A stretch of 64,000 nucleotides of DNA. Source: Tricholomella constricta. Taxonomy: Eukaryota > Basidiomycota > Agaricomycetes > Agaricales > Lyophyllaceae. Position numbers and translations under genes: made by a program. The DNA is taken from contig JAACJP010000003.1 of the NCBI GenBank assembly GCA_013368375.1, positions 248,001-312,000 on the forward strand. Direction: 5' to 3'. The notes under the pieces are model-generated. The model was not told where the DNA came from, did not search any database, and saw nothing but the letters and a program-made list of their open reading frames with translations. Below, one piece after another: positions 35,948-47,824 of the stretch. Positions within the stretch are counted from its first letter, which is position 1. Each line of letters opens with the position of its first letter.

Positions 35948-36901
35948 TCATTCTACGCCTGACCCATTATTAAACACGCTAAGGAGAGCGAAACAGCCAT
36001 ACAATAATCCAACGGGATAAGCAACGAGGAGTCTCTGATCAGACATTTGAAGAACGGCGACAAATATCCCTGATGCCGAGTATGTGCACCACAGTATCGA
36101 AAGAATGGAAAGTAGATATCCAAAGGTGCCGCTGCATTGCGCGTCAGATCGAAAGTCACGGAAGGCAGAGACAAAACGTACTCCAAGACCATCATGACAC
36201 TGATCGCACTTACTCCAACCATGGGTAATAAACAGTAGCCCAACACGGATACCACACGATACGCGTCAATACCTCTCTCTGACATGAGATTCAGGAGAGT
36301 GTACATTGACGCAGAACCGAAAAGGCCGACACCATAGATGTATCCGAAGTTTGGTTTTCCCGACTACGGAGTATCATTACAACGAGCAGCTAATCATCAC
36401 ACTTGGACTCACGAATAACAGACAGATGCCAAAGCAAAACACGAAGATGATGGGACCGGCCATGTCGGCGTCGTCCATTATACGGGCATCGACGCCGCGC
36501 AGGGGGTTGAGTACAGTCATTGATTTTGCGCGTATATGCTGGAAGTTGATTCCGAGCTCTGAATGAATACATTAGTTGCCTATGACGCGTGACTTGGCAA
36601 TGAAGGTACCTTGGAGCAAGGGTGGTTCACCCTCGAATCCACCTGTACCAAACGCCGTCCACCAACCACCAACAGCCGGCTGAATATTTCCGCCGTATCC
36701 CGGAGCCACACCCTGCTGAGAGATTGTGCCCTGTGCACCGACATTTCCGTCCAAACTTGGCCGTGAGCCCGGGTAGAAGGAGTTGGGATCGGAGGGTCCT
36801 TGAGGGGAGTAGAATTGGAGTTGGGGCTCTGGGACTACCGGCTGAGCATAGTAAGAATTTTGGGAGGATGAGGCGTAGGAGCTGCTGGTGTCCTGCCACA
36901 T
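35948..36901 (-). CDS. YIP1: Yip1-family ER-Golgi transport protein
   Basis: Yip1/YIPF5 proteins are multi-pass membrane proteins of the early secretory pathway that bind Rab/Ypt GTPases and help form COPII vesicles. The ATG at 36899-36901 begins MWQDTSSSYASSSQ, and a Pro/Gly/Tyr-rich cytosolic N-terminus follows. The family hallmark GWWTAFGTGGFEGEPPLL comes next, then INFQHIRAKS and the NPL and DDAD motifs. The membrane half contains GYIYGVGLFGS, LPMVGVSAISVMMVLE and, after an intron ending AATGCAG, GYLLSILSILWCTYSASGIF. The last exon reads LLVAYPVGLLYGCFALLSVF before the TGA at 35948-35950. The gene is spliced in several places and appears intact. Confidence 0.92.
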
Positions 36902-36992
36902 GGATGTGCTGCACAACCGCCCAACACGTGGCCCTACATTCCAGCTCTTTGTTGTTGCTTGTTTATTCTCCACGCTTTTCGTTCAAGCAGTC
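36902..36992. promoter_or_regulatory. 91-bp bidirectional promoter of YIP1 and NSA2
   Basis: Only 91 bp separate the two divergent start codons, so both genes must share this space for promoters and leaders. It contains the palindrome CACGTG at 36925-36930, a classical bHLH (Cbf1-like) site, and a pyrimidine-rich stretch toward NSA2. Regulation through the E-box is inference. Confidence 0.6.
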
Positions 36993-38058
36993 ATGGTAAG
37001 AGTTGCAGGCCGTTCTACTATTTTCCCGCTCTGATTCTCCTTTCCTCCCTATAGCCCCAGGTAATATTAAACGACTCACTCAGAGCTCATCTCCAGCTCA
37101 TCTCACTTTATTTCAGAACGAATATATCGAGGAGCACATCAAGCGCCATGGTCGGCGGTTAGATCACTTTGAGCGCAGGTACGAATCAAATGATCTCCCT
37201 TCTTTTCCTGGTCTAATCGACATACACAGGCGTAAGCGTGACGCCAGAGCTGTTCACACGAGCTCTGCGTTTGCTCAAAAGGCTTTCGGTATCAAGGCCA
37301 AGCTGCTGCACGCGAGACGGCATGCTGAAAAGGTTCAACTCAAGAAGACCCTCAAGGCGCACGACGAACGTGACGTCAAGCAAGCAGACTCATCCACAGT
37401 ACCCGACGGCGCTCTTCCCACTTACCTTCTCGATCGTGAAGGTCAAAAGGATGCCAAAGCACTCTCCAGTGCGATCAAGCAAAAACGGAAAGACAAGGCT
37501 GCGAAGTATGCTGTGCCGTTGCCGAAGGTCAGGGGAATTGCGGAGGATGAGATGTTCAAGGTTATGAAGACAGGGAAGAGTAAGAGCAAAGCATGGAAGC
37601 GGATGGTGACCAAGGCTACGTTCGTTGGCGAAGGCTTCACCAGAAAGCCTGTGAAGATGGAGCGATTCATTCGCCCAATGGCACTTCGGTATAAGAAGGC
37701 GAATGTGACCCATCGTATGTCGACTTTCGCTTCTTGATATCTTAAAATCCTTAAATTTCCCTTTTCACAGCCGATTTAAAGGCCACATTCCAGCTACAGA
37801 TCCTCGGTGTCAAGAAAAATCCACAGTCACCAATGTATACGCAGCTCGGCGTCATGACGAAAGGTACTGTCATAGAAGTGAACGTCTCCGAGCTAGGCAT
37901 GGTCACCACTGGTGGAAAGGTTGTGTTTGGAAAATACGCCCAGATCACCAACAATCCCGAAAACGATGGCTGCATCAACGCTGTTCTTCGTACGTTATTC
38001 CTCCTTTTCAGATGCATGCCCTAGTTTCGCTCATGCTCTATTTTCTCTAGTCGTCTGA
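36993..38058 (+). CDS. NSA2: Nsa2 ribosome biogenesis factor (60S assembly)
   Basis: Nsa2 is a nucleolar factor needed for maturation of 27S pre-rRNA and 60S subunits. Six exons give 260 residues, matching the family length: 36993-36995 (ATG only), 37055-37060 (a 6-nt microexon), 37117-37178, 37230-37714, 37771-37989 and 38051-38058. The joined start [17 protein letters not shown] is the family signature, which proves that the two tiny exons are used. Further hallmarks are [16 protein letters not shown] [53 protein letters not shown] and the terminal AVLLV. All introns have GT-AG ends. Confidence 0.96.
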
Positions 38059-38509
38059 TTTTCATTACGTTCATCCTGGCACTGTAGCTTTAGTTCGCAT
38101 TACCCACTCAATGTCACCAGTTCTCACTTGCATAGACTTTTTACTTGGGAGGCGTTGTGTAGAGTTCCTGTCTCTACATGAAACTGGCTTGATCTTCAGA
38201 AATCGATGCGCTTTTTGACTGAAGCCGTGTTCTGTCCGCGAGAGTTATAGGATTGTCCAAGGTTACAATAAGTACAGGCGATACGAGTATTAGTGGGTGA
38301 GCTGTACTGAAGTATACATACAAGGTCCAGTGCGATCAGAAATAACGATAGCAGTAATAGAAGATTTCTAGTATATCCGCACCCTGTTGAAGGTCGGTGT
38401 TCCGTGTGTTAATAGACTTGTATGGTGTTTAGATCCCTTCTTATCCATTCTAGTTGGGCGGGGGAAGGGTTTCGGTTAATAACTGTGGCGCTATCATCAT
38501 ATATGACAT
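38059..38509. other. Intergenic 3' region between convergent NSA2 and the Zn2Cys6 gene
   Basis: The 451 bp show no coding signal. They presumably hold the 3' ends of both flanking transcripts. Nothing else was recognised. Confidence 0.5.
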
Positions 38510-41500
38510 TCAGCGGAGAGAACTGGGTCGGGAGACACGAGGATGACCTCCCATGACAGGCTGATGACTATCCGGAGCGTTGGAGACCATGTTCATGCCA
38601 TATTGCATATCTCCGTCGCTCACAGCGGCCCTGTGGCGATCACGTGTGTAGAGGTCGGTCTCGTGTGGCGGAGGAAAAAGTGCTTGACGCATGGCGCTGC
38701 TGAGGTACGGGAGAGATCCCTGGGGGAAATGAGGTGGAAAGGGAAGTGGAGACGCGTTTGTGGGTCCGGAGTTGGGATAGAATGACCTCATCTGGTCGAA
38801 TGGGGATGGACGAGAAAGACTATCGTCGATTAAGCTAAAGTCCGCAGCGAATGACGGCGGAAGTGATGTATGAGTGTTTCCAGATTTAGTCAAGGTGGGT
38901 GGAACGCCTGAATGATCCCGACATCCTGCTGTTCGATGAAGCTGTTGGCTGGAATCGTAGCCGTAGGGAGGGCCTGGCTGGAAAAACGGTGCAGGCAATC
39001 GATCCAGTAATCGAAATCGAGCCAAGCCAGAGGGTTCTTCCCATGGCCGTAGTCGGAAAGGAGAATGTAATGAGGGTGGTCCTGAGTTACTGGGAGGTAA
39101 AGGGATGTTGTGGTCACTAATATGTGACTGAGCCCGGAGGGCAGGTTGCGAATATCGGGAGATGGCAGAAAATCCGGAGGTACCTGGTAAACATTGGCGA
39201 AGTTCCTTCCTATTTCAAGGGTGAGATAGAATATCAAGAGGTATGGACTGGAAGTTCGGCCTACAAAAAGGGTGCAATAAATCCCCACCGAGGTTCCGCC
39301 CATTCCAGGACACGGACGAAAACCTTGACATCCGCGATCAGGGGCTCGATGACCTGGAGGATAGGTGGCTTGATGTCTTCAACTCCTTGAGCACGCATCG
39401 CCATCTCCTGTACTTTAAGATCCCATATCTTTACCAGAAGCACTACAGAACAAGCCTGAGCTGCATAGATATGGATGGGCCACGCTAAAAGGCCTCGTAG
39501 GGTCTGGGTTTCGGAGATGCGAGCGCAAGCTCGAGCAGCATCGACACATTTATCCAAGGCAGAGAAGGATAACGATGGCGAGAGGGTTTGGTGTGAGAGT
39601 GGTTCTGACGAGGACGACGGTGAATAGAAAGGAGGAATCAGTGGTTGATAAATGAACATCTGGATAAGATGATAGGTAGCTTGCAACGTCGCTGCATCGA
39701 TCATATAAGGAGAGCCTTCCTGTTGCTTCGACCAATTGACTAGATTGGGGTGTTCTCATAAGATGTACCTGTCAAACACGATGAAAGGGGTAACGCACGA
39801 TGCTCAGGCAGCGAGGCAACCCACTGCTTCAAAGCGGTATCCATCTGTTCAAGGACCTCTTTGCGCCACGTTGCAGGGGATAGCCCAAATAATATTTTTG
39901 ATCTATCAACGGCGTACTTGAACGCAAACGTCAGTAAATGTGCTTTGTGGGGATCAACCTGAACATACAAGAGTCTTGATCGCAAAAGCCATAACTCGGG
40001 AAAGTTTGATGAGGTAGTTGAACGCGCAGACTTTAGCCGGGACTCCTTGCGGTTGCTTGAAATTCATGGCGGGATCCTCCGTCTCCCAGTACTCGTCATC
40101 GACCTCGAGCGGAAATTCTACATCAAAGCTTTCTTCTCGTCAGTCTGAGCAAACAGTCAAGATCCAGGCGAAAGAAAGACAGACTCCTCTTCCCCAACAC
40201 CACATCCTCGTCCTAGCAAGGCACATTCGACCCGATCAAATACAACAAGGCACCAAAAAGCTCGCTTCCAAAGCTCTTCGTCCACTGATGGTTTGTTCTG
40301 ATAGACCTTTTTCCGGTGTGCACCTACATCCTGGGCCTTGCGAATACCGATTCCAACTATCGTCCACGCCAAAGGAAAATGAGGTGTGCCTCTAACGTAT
40401 AGGCCGTACAGCTGAGCCGAAGGTAAGCATTTAGTAAGGTTAAGATACCCGATCCCTCACAGAATACGATTGGATTTCGAAAAGTGTAGCCGGGTAAAAC
40501 AGACTTCGACGAACTTCGAAGAGGTCTGCGATACACGGTAAACTTGATGGAAACAGTGTCAGATTAAAGACTGAACTTACCCTTCCCCATCTCAAAGTAT
40601 CTCCAGCCCGCGAGCCACCAGTCTGTCTCACCTGCATCTGTAGTGGCGCCTTCTGGTATAACTCTCGAATCATTCGACCATCGGCTGGCTACAGCAAAGA
40701 GACCTAAGCAAACAGCCGCGAACCATACATTTGTGTGATGAAGCTTCTCCTTCCATTGTCGGTCAAAAGTCGGGCGATGGAGGAGGGGAAAGCGACAGTT
40801 AACGTGCAGAAAGTAGAGGTGTACAAGCTCCGAAGCTAGATCCTGGGGAGGAAACTCCGCCAGAACGGATAGAATTACTTCTGGACAGTCCATGTGCAAA
40901 TCCTCCCACTCGCGTTCCACCTAACAGGTATCACACAGAAGCATAAGTTACGAGAGAATATCATACGCTCTGAGGACTCACTCGAGGCATGGTCCAGAAT
41001 TCGGGACGGCGATGGGAAGGAGCCGCAGCTGGAATGTCAGTACTGTCCGGACTTCCGCGAAAGGTGTTTCTACCACCTTCTATCGCATCCAGCAAGTGCA
41101 TCATCTTGTACCTCTGAGTTGCCTCGACAAGCCCTACAGAGCTGCTTTTGCCGTGGAACCGGGCGTGGGCGTCGGATGGAGGTTCTGCGGCGACAGTTTC
41201 ATCCCCCCGTAATGTCAGCTTTTGAACCAATCCACTGAGGCTTTCGATTTCAATGATATCAAAGTTGGCATGATCCTCCGAGGAGGATGATCCTGGAGAC
41301 GAGGGAGGGTCGGATAGGGGATGGGGCGCTCGTCTGGGGGTACTCGCAAACTTGCTTTCCGCTGGCCCAATCTCAGACGACGACGACGATAAAAGTGACG
41401 CTTGCTCGTCGCGCAACTGCAATAAGCCCGCGCCTTGCCAGGAGCCGCGGACAACAGGTGGTCCGAGATCGGTTGAAAAATCCTCGTCTGGTCGAAGCTA

Positions 41501-42007
41501 GATGTAGAGAGGGATATAAGTAGCGAACACAGCTGAAGATAACGCGGCCGCGTCGAAAATCACCTGTGTTAGAAGTGCTTCCAGCTTTTCCATCCTGTCT
41601 TCTAAGCCGGTGACATACCTGTATCATCTTGTCAGCTTGAAATAGAGTTGATGAACAATAAACTTACGCTTTCGGAGGTCCGCGAGGCTTGGAGGCCTCC
41701 CTGTTATAATATATTTATTGTCACGACCGAAGGGACAAGAGGCGACGCACAGGTATGTACAGGGCTTGTTGGCTTGTAAACAATTCGTGCAGATGTTGTC
41801 CGGTAATTTAGGCCCATCGCATTTAGTTTTCCGGCGACGACATGCGTCACAGGCTCTGTCAATCTTTCGCTTCTTATAGATGGAGGTGGCGCGATGAGTT
41901 TCATGGCCATGGGATGCAGAAGGGCCGGGAGATATCAGGGCTATGGTATTGGCTGTGGATTGACCGGCATTGTGGTAGATGGTGGGAGGATGGGACGAGG
42001 GGATCAT
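38510..42007 (-). CDS. Zn2Cys6 fungal transcription factor with fungal-specific regulatory domain
   Basis: The first ATG in frame is at 42005-42007 (MIPSSHPPTIYHNAG). A binuclear zinc cluster follows with spacing C-x2-C-x6-C-x9-C-x2-C-x6-C (RACDACRRRKTKCDGP to NKPC), preceded by a basic KKRK. After several introns the middle-homology (Fungal_trans) domain is visible as HLYFLHVNCRFPLLHRPTFD, DWWLAGWRYFEMG, GIRKAQDVGAHRKK, LWKRAFWCLVVFDRVECALLG and LPEHRAL. The protein ends in a Pro/Ser-rich tail to the TGA at 38510-38512. Such proteins are nuclear DNA-binding regulators, often of carbon or nitrogen metabolism; the target genes cannot be told from here. The exon ends of the last 1 kb are uncertain. 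Confidence 0.85.
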
Positions 42008-42366
42008 GCAATTCCGACTTGTCAAGATTGCACCCGAGAGCACCAAGTGATGCTAGGCTTGGGATGACAGAGGACAGGTGGCACATGAAAGCCAGAAAGG
42101 CCATATAAGCGTTGAATTGACGGCCAACTTCACGTGGAATAACCGGAGTCGATCACCATCAAGTCCATCTGGAATGCAACCATTGCCCGAGAAACGGAAT
42201 ACTATTCTATATAGACGAGACTATTCTATATAGACCTCTCTAATCCATCTATTAGCCCGCATAATTAATCGATAGTGTTGACGACGCTCCCAACAACCTC
42301 CGTGTTGACGACTGTCGACCCCACTCGGCCCCTGACTCATCTTGCTCAGCAACCACCACCAGCGAC
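42008..42366. promoter_or_regulatory. Divergent promoter region between the Zn2Cys6 gene and SDHAF4
   Basis: The 359 bp between the two start codons include a short tandem repeat in which CTATTCTATATAGAC occurs twice (about 42201-42233). It carries a TATATA core that could serve as a TATA-like element. No other motif was assigned. Confidence 0.45.
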
Positions 42367-42738
42367 ATGCGATTCCACACCTTCCATGCAACCCTCTTCC
42401 GCCCAATTTCCGCCTTTACCCTCGCGTCTCCTCGCAGGCTGGCAACCAATTTGAGCCGTCCATCCCCACCTCCATTACCACGAGACCAACAACGCGAGTT
42501 TGAGGATCTTCAACGTGCTGCCCAGACTCCCCTCGCTTCCAACAAGTCTTCCAAGGCTGACGCCGAGGCAGAGCTCGCTCTCCACCCAGATGCTCGCAAG
42601 CCCATTCAGGCAGACTTTGAGGGCGAAATCAATCCTCTCACTGGTGAAGAAGGCGGACCTAAGCGGGAACCGGTCGGGAAATGGGGAAAGGACTCTGACG
42701 GTGATTGGAGCTTCAAAGGTCGCGTGTCGGATTTCTAA
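42367..42738 (+). CDS. SDH8: Succinate dehydrogenase assembly factor 4
   Basis: SDHAF4/Sdh8 binds flavinylated Sdh1 in the mitochondrial matrix and promotes assembly of complex II. The intronless ORF of 123 residues starts at 42367 with MRFHTFHATLFRPISAF, an Arg-rich, acid-free leader typical of mitochondrial import. The conserved C-terminus is present: FEGEINPLTGEEGGPKREPV, then KWGKDSDGDWSFKGRVSDF, the diagnostic end of the family. The gene is divergent to the upstream transcription factor gene. Confidence 0.95.
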   Translation: MRFHTFHATLFRPISAFTLASPRRLATNLSRPSPPPLPRDQQREFEDLQRAAQTPLASNKSSKADAEAELALHPDARKPIQADFEGEINPLTGEEGGPKREPVGKWGKDSDGDWSFKGRVSDF

Positions 42739-43201
42739 GAAAAGGAGGAATACGGGAGGCGAGACGCGTTTTGGGTAGACGACTGTGCCTGACGTCTGAT
42801 GACGAGCCAATCTGCATCGGACACAATTGTCTCTCTTCGATCCCATCTACTCGTTCTACGGAAGCCCATCTACCCATCCTATGGAAGCAACGATACAACC
42901 CCCGCCAGCGCCAAGTTCCAGATGTTGCCCGTAACCAAGCCGCAAGTGTGGATGAAAGCAGAGTTACAGTACCAATATTTCGACATTGTTAGTACTCACT
43001 ATGGTAAGTTATGTACTACCAGATTCACAATTTACAAGTTACACAAGAACGGCGAGGAAAACACAATTTTGAAGGAAAAATAGACATCGTAGGTTCGAGT
43101 TCACCGTCTGATTCCACGTGCTGTGGGGGCAACACCACGACCGCGCCGAGCTGGATGGTGACGGGGAACACGGTCGTCAGCAAGTTATTCTCATGAAAGA
43201 C
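42739..43201. other. Intergenic 3' region between convergent SDH8 and SMD3
   Basis: No ORF with coding character was found in these 463 bp. They should contain the 3' ends of both flanking transcripts. Confidence 0.5.
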
Positions 43202-43705
43202 TTATAAATTACCGTTTGCTAGGGAAGGGGGGTCAGCATTTCAATGACCACACGATGATAAGATGTACACACCTCGCATGATTGTTGCACGTCCACGCGC
43301 TGTACCAATACCCCTTCCTCTCATCGCATTCGGTCCTACTCGCTTGAACCTAAGAATTCCGATGCTTCAGAATCCACCAACAGCAGCAGAACGTTGAACA
43401 CACATCGGGGCATTCTGTAACATATCCGGTACAATGAAGAATCGCACCATGCTACCGCGAATATACACCTGATCTAATTGAGATACACGTCCATCGCGTC
43501 CAGTGACGGTGATATCTTTCAGGGATATGTTCAGGTTGTCTTCAGCTATAAAGGAAAAATTTGAATCTGTTAAACGTTAAGAGTATGGTCGCACCGCACC
43601 TTCTGCGAGCTTTCCGCGATATAGCTGGCCTGTCTTTAGCTCCACCGTGATTATGTGTCCGAGGGATTCGTGTAGCAGCTTTACTGGGACTCCAAGACCA
43701 GCCAT
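43202..43705 (-). CDS. SMD3: Small nuclear ribonucleoprotein Sm D3
   Basis: SmD3 is part of the heptameric Sm ring on spliceosomal U1, U2, U4 and U5 snRNAs. Four exons on the minus strand (43705-43600, 43545-43404, 43349-43273 and 43218-43202) join in frame to 113 residues. The Sm1 motif lies in [20 protein letters not shown] and the Sm2 motif in [36 protein letters not shown] and an RG-rich tail follow, as is usual for SmD3, whose RG repeats are arginine-methylated in other eukaryotes. All introns are GT-AG and 44-58 bp long. Confidence 0.96.
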
Positions 43706-43987
43706 TGTCGTGTTGAAGATGAGCGTATTCTTGACCCAAGGGCGTGTGGGAAAAAATTCCGTCCCAAATACTCACAAACAGGTACGCGCACGCGGAGATG
43801 GAACATTACCCGTGTGCGCAAAGAGTAGTCAGCCGCGCACGCATCCACGATGAGAACAGCTACCGACGGACGGCCGACTCTCTCGTTGTGCGCTGCCTTA
43901 TTGGCTCGCCGTGCGCAGGCTTACGTAGCCCTAGCTCCTTCTGAAGTCGAAAAAGTACATTTGGGTATGTACGAGAACAATAAAAAC

Positions 43988-46900
43988 TTAGGATTTCTCC
44001 TCCAAATCAGCCAGGAATGCAACCCACGTCTTCTTGTCGATTACACCTTCATCTGTTCAGACATCGTGGTAAGCATAGATTATCAAACTGAATTTCAGCA
44101 GCTTACACAGTCCCTCGGTGTCTGTGACAACAACGTATCGGGCTCCAAGCTTTACGAAGAACTGATGAATCATCTCCAAGGGCGAATTAGATTGAACAGT
44201 CAACGGTGCCTACAGAAGGAGATTAGACCAGATCGATCACGCTGAAAAATAAGACACGCCTGGTCCATGTAGTCACTAAAGTCAAACAAATCTTGTGCTG
44301 GGTGCGCGCTCTCTTCCAGGAGCGATGAGATTGACGAAGCGTGCATGTTGTGGCAATAAGTGGTATGGAAATGAATTTCATCTTCAGCTTCGTCCGCGAC
44401 GAGGCCTGTTTCCTTGGGTCAGAGTGAATTCGCCAGCAGCAGAGGATATTCGACCTACTGAGAGCATGCTCCAGTTCGCTGGCACCGATGTACCCGACCA
44501 TCCTCAAACCGTCATCGTTGACATCTCTGCGTAGGATAGGGAAGCCACTGTCGTCATTCCCAGACGCCGTCAGGGAGAATAACTGGTCTCGGAGGCTCTT
44601 CACTGTGTTCTTCCTGTCAAGCCTGATCACTTCTACATCACGCGCAGTCTAGTAGGCAACGGTGAACCGCAGGCTTGCGAAAAAGGAAGGATTGTAATAA
44701 CTTACCACATCGTTAATTTGGAGATTACCCCACAGATATTCATGCTTGTAGTCGAGGTACGGCAATTGGTTGAGTTCGATGACAAGATCATAGATTCCTT
44801 TGGGTTCCAAAGCGTCGGCCACTGTTTTAGCTACAAGAACCGATAACATCACAGGGACGGCGTAGGTCAGTGTGTCGGTAAGCTCAAACATAATGACAGC
44901 CAAAGAAACGGTCGTTCGCTTTTACACAGTTGAGCATGAGCTACTATTGATCACGTTTGATGATGGCTTACTGTGACTCCAGAGAGGGTCGCCGCTGCAC
45001 CGACCATCGCGTATAGGCCAGGAATAATACCTAGAGGATAAGGTTTGTATCTTTGAGTATCTATTCGAGCAACCAAGGGCAAAAGCCTCACACTCCATAT
45101 CACCCTTGCAGATAGCGAACATCTTCGATCCCGGGTCCTGATACTGTAGCCACTGCATTAAGATACCCATGACTCGTCCAGCGCAAGCGCCGACTCCAAG
45201 AGATGGAATGAAGATGCCAGCAGGAACTTTAATTCCGAAGGTCACGACTGTAAGTCCTGCTTTCACAATCATTGCCACGGAGATGGCGCGGACGACTGGC
45301 CAAATGCCCCAGAATGTGCTGGGGTCGACAGCACACAGGCCTGAATGTTGCCTCCCAGTGCCTTTGCATTCGGAAAAGAGGCTGTAGACGAGCTCTGTAC
45401 CGCTCATGCGAGTATAAGGGTTGACGAAGCATAGGATTGTCGTGACAGAGGTGATCTTCAGGGTGAGATTAAGTAAACTGTGAAATTGGTCAATGGAGAA
45501 CCGGCTTACGAGGAGAACTTCCGCAACCGGGTACGACTTGAGCCAAGTTTTATTTCGAACGTTCTTGCTCCAGGAGTGGTTCAACTTCGAGAAGTAAGCG
45601 CCGTATAGACCCTATGAATCATGATAAGAAACCCGTTGGGATAGAGGAAGAGGGAAAAGAGGGAACGCACTCCAAACACTCCCAAAAGGATAAATGGGAA
45701 CAATTCATACGCGTGCCAATCCTGATAACACTAAATAAACACGCCCACCATGAGAGAGGACAAGTGTTTCGTGCCTTTCCGTACGTGACTTGAAAAAGGA
45801 CAAGTTTGCCAGTGCCAAAAGGATCCAACATCTTGAGAGTGATCGCTGCGATCATTGCGCAGAAGAAGCTAGACGACAGATGTTAACAAGCCTTTGGTGC
45901 AATAGTCCTTCAACGAACCTTCTCCACATGACCTAACAAAAATCTCAGTCGCCAGATTCCCATTGAAGCAAAGCCGGAACTGACCTTGGGAGGAAAGAAA
46001 TACGAGACTTCTTCTAAACTAAACAGAGTTCCTCCTATGGGTGCGCCGAAGGCGACTGCAACACCAGCTGCGCAGGCGGCACTCAAAATTTCGCGACGTT
46101 TCGCTATGCAGAATTGTTAGTGGCTAAATCAAGGAGATCGATAATTATGCAACCTTCATTGTTTTCGTATTTGCTGAAAAAACGACTGACGATGTTGCCG
46201 ATGCAACTAGCAATATGCACGAAAGGTCCCTCCTTGCCGAGAGAGAGGCCGGATGCAACAGACAGTGCAAGGCCTACAGACTTCGTGAACAATACGCGTC
46301 CACCGAGATAACCGTGGATGACAAAGCCTGAAGACTTCGATTAGGTTTCTTGCGGCACACTTAGAATATGCGTCATTCACCAGAAAGAATTGTTTTAATT
46401 TCCGGAATGCCACTTCCAGCAGCCTGGTGTATCATGTGAGCCAAGGCTGTGATGGGAGGATCGAGACAAACATACGTAGTACATGACTTTCCTTTTGGAA
46501 ACAGCCGGAAGAGGTCGATCTTTGGAGCTAGTGACTGAACCTGGAAAATCGGGGGCAAGAACGCCTGACTCTTTGCGCGTCACAAAGGTTGTAGAGTTCG
46601 TGAGGTATATGGTGAGCAGCGTCGATGTCAAAGCCAGGCAGAGCTGCAAGTTAGTTGCATCATGAGAGGTGTGACAATTGGACATTGGTGACGCGACTCA
46701 CAGCAATGAAGGCATAAAGGGCGTACTCAGCGAATTCTGCTCCTGCTCCACCTTGATCTTGGGAAAAGACGTCGGCCCACGTTCTCCACTCTTGACAGAC
46801 ATGCTCGATGGGTTGGCCTGCCCCCTCAAGCGGGGTGAAAATGTCATCTAGCGCGGGGCAACAGAAACGTTTGGCCTTCCACCACGCATCGCGGCAGTAG

Positions 46901-47598
46901 CCGTCCTTGGTATCGAATAACCACAGCTCACTTCGAACCACGAGAAACGCGACAACAGCGCTGAGAAATCCAACGATGGTAACGACAAACCATCCTAAAC
47001 TTTTGTCGATGACAAGCCGAACGCGCGATCTAAAAGACTTGCGCCTCCTGAGACGGGAAAACCGTACGGAGTCTTTGATGGCATCATGAAGCCAGTCGAT
47101 GGAAGTGAAGGACGAGTACCACACTCGGATGCCATTGATCTTAGCATCAGCATCTGGCTCTGAATCGTCCTTGGACCGCAAGGGAGCATCATATGCGGAA
47201 ATCGGTCGCTGGACGCTCAGTCGGGAGAACGCCAAGTCTTTCAACCCGGCTGAGAGAGGAGCGGAAGGATTGGAAGTGGTCCTTCTTAGGAAGTTCAACG
47301 AGGGAAGATGCGGGATGGCTCGGCGTGAAGCAAGGTTGAGAGTTGGATGAGCTGTGCGACGACGCGACGCGGGTAGCGTGCCGTATGAGGCTCCGCCGGA
47401 TTGAAGAAACGTGTGTTCAGTAGGAGATAAATCCGGGGTGTTCAAATTGGAGGGGGTGTCCGGAGCCCCATTAGCAGGGACTGTATTGACGGCAGTGCTG
47501 CTCCCGATGCGCATGAGTCGCTCACGACGCCAAGTTGTCGATGAAGGTCTGCTGGGCGTTCCATGGCCGTTAATGCCTGGAGTCGGGCTGTTGGGCAT
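43988..47598 (-). CDS. CLC-type chloride channel/antiporter with CBS domains
   Basis: The first ATG is at 47596-47598 ([11 protein letters not shown]). A long Ser/Pro-rich cytosolic N-terminus with [10 protein letters not shown] precedes the membrane domain. The three CLC selectivity segments are seen: [23 protein letters not shown] and [15 protein letters not shown]. The glutamate of GKEGP is the gating residue kept in both channels and exchangers. Two C-terminal CBS regions follow, one with [15 protein letters not shown] and one with [18 protein letters not shown], and the protein ends [15 protein letters not shown] before the TAA at 43988-43990. The gene is cut by many short introns. Fungal members of this type (yeast Gef1) work in Golgi or endosomal membranes and affect copper and iron loading; location here is inferred from the family. 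Confidence 0.92.
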
Positions 47599-47824
47599 GG
47601 GAACGAAGGAGTACAAATAGAGGCGATGAAGGATTTAAATGGCGAGCACCCGAATGGTACTTCCAGGTGGTAGTCAAACCACAGGAGGACCGTTGAAATT
47701 GATATGATATCGTGTTGTGATATAACAGGAACACTTATAAGGCAATTTCTTGGTGCCAAGGAATACGCTCGATACTGAGCAAAACTACATTATACCATAT
47801 GTATTCTCGTCTGTTATAATTAAC

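Noticed and set aside
43850..44245. Plus-strand ORF of 131 codons
   Set aside because: It lies opposite the last exons of the CLC gene, whose C-terminal CBS region and stop are clear on the minus strand.
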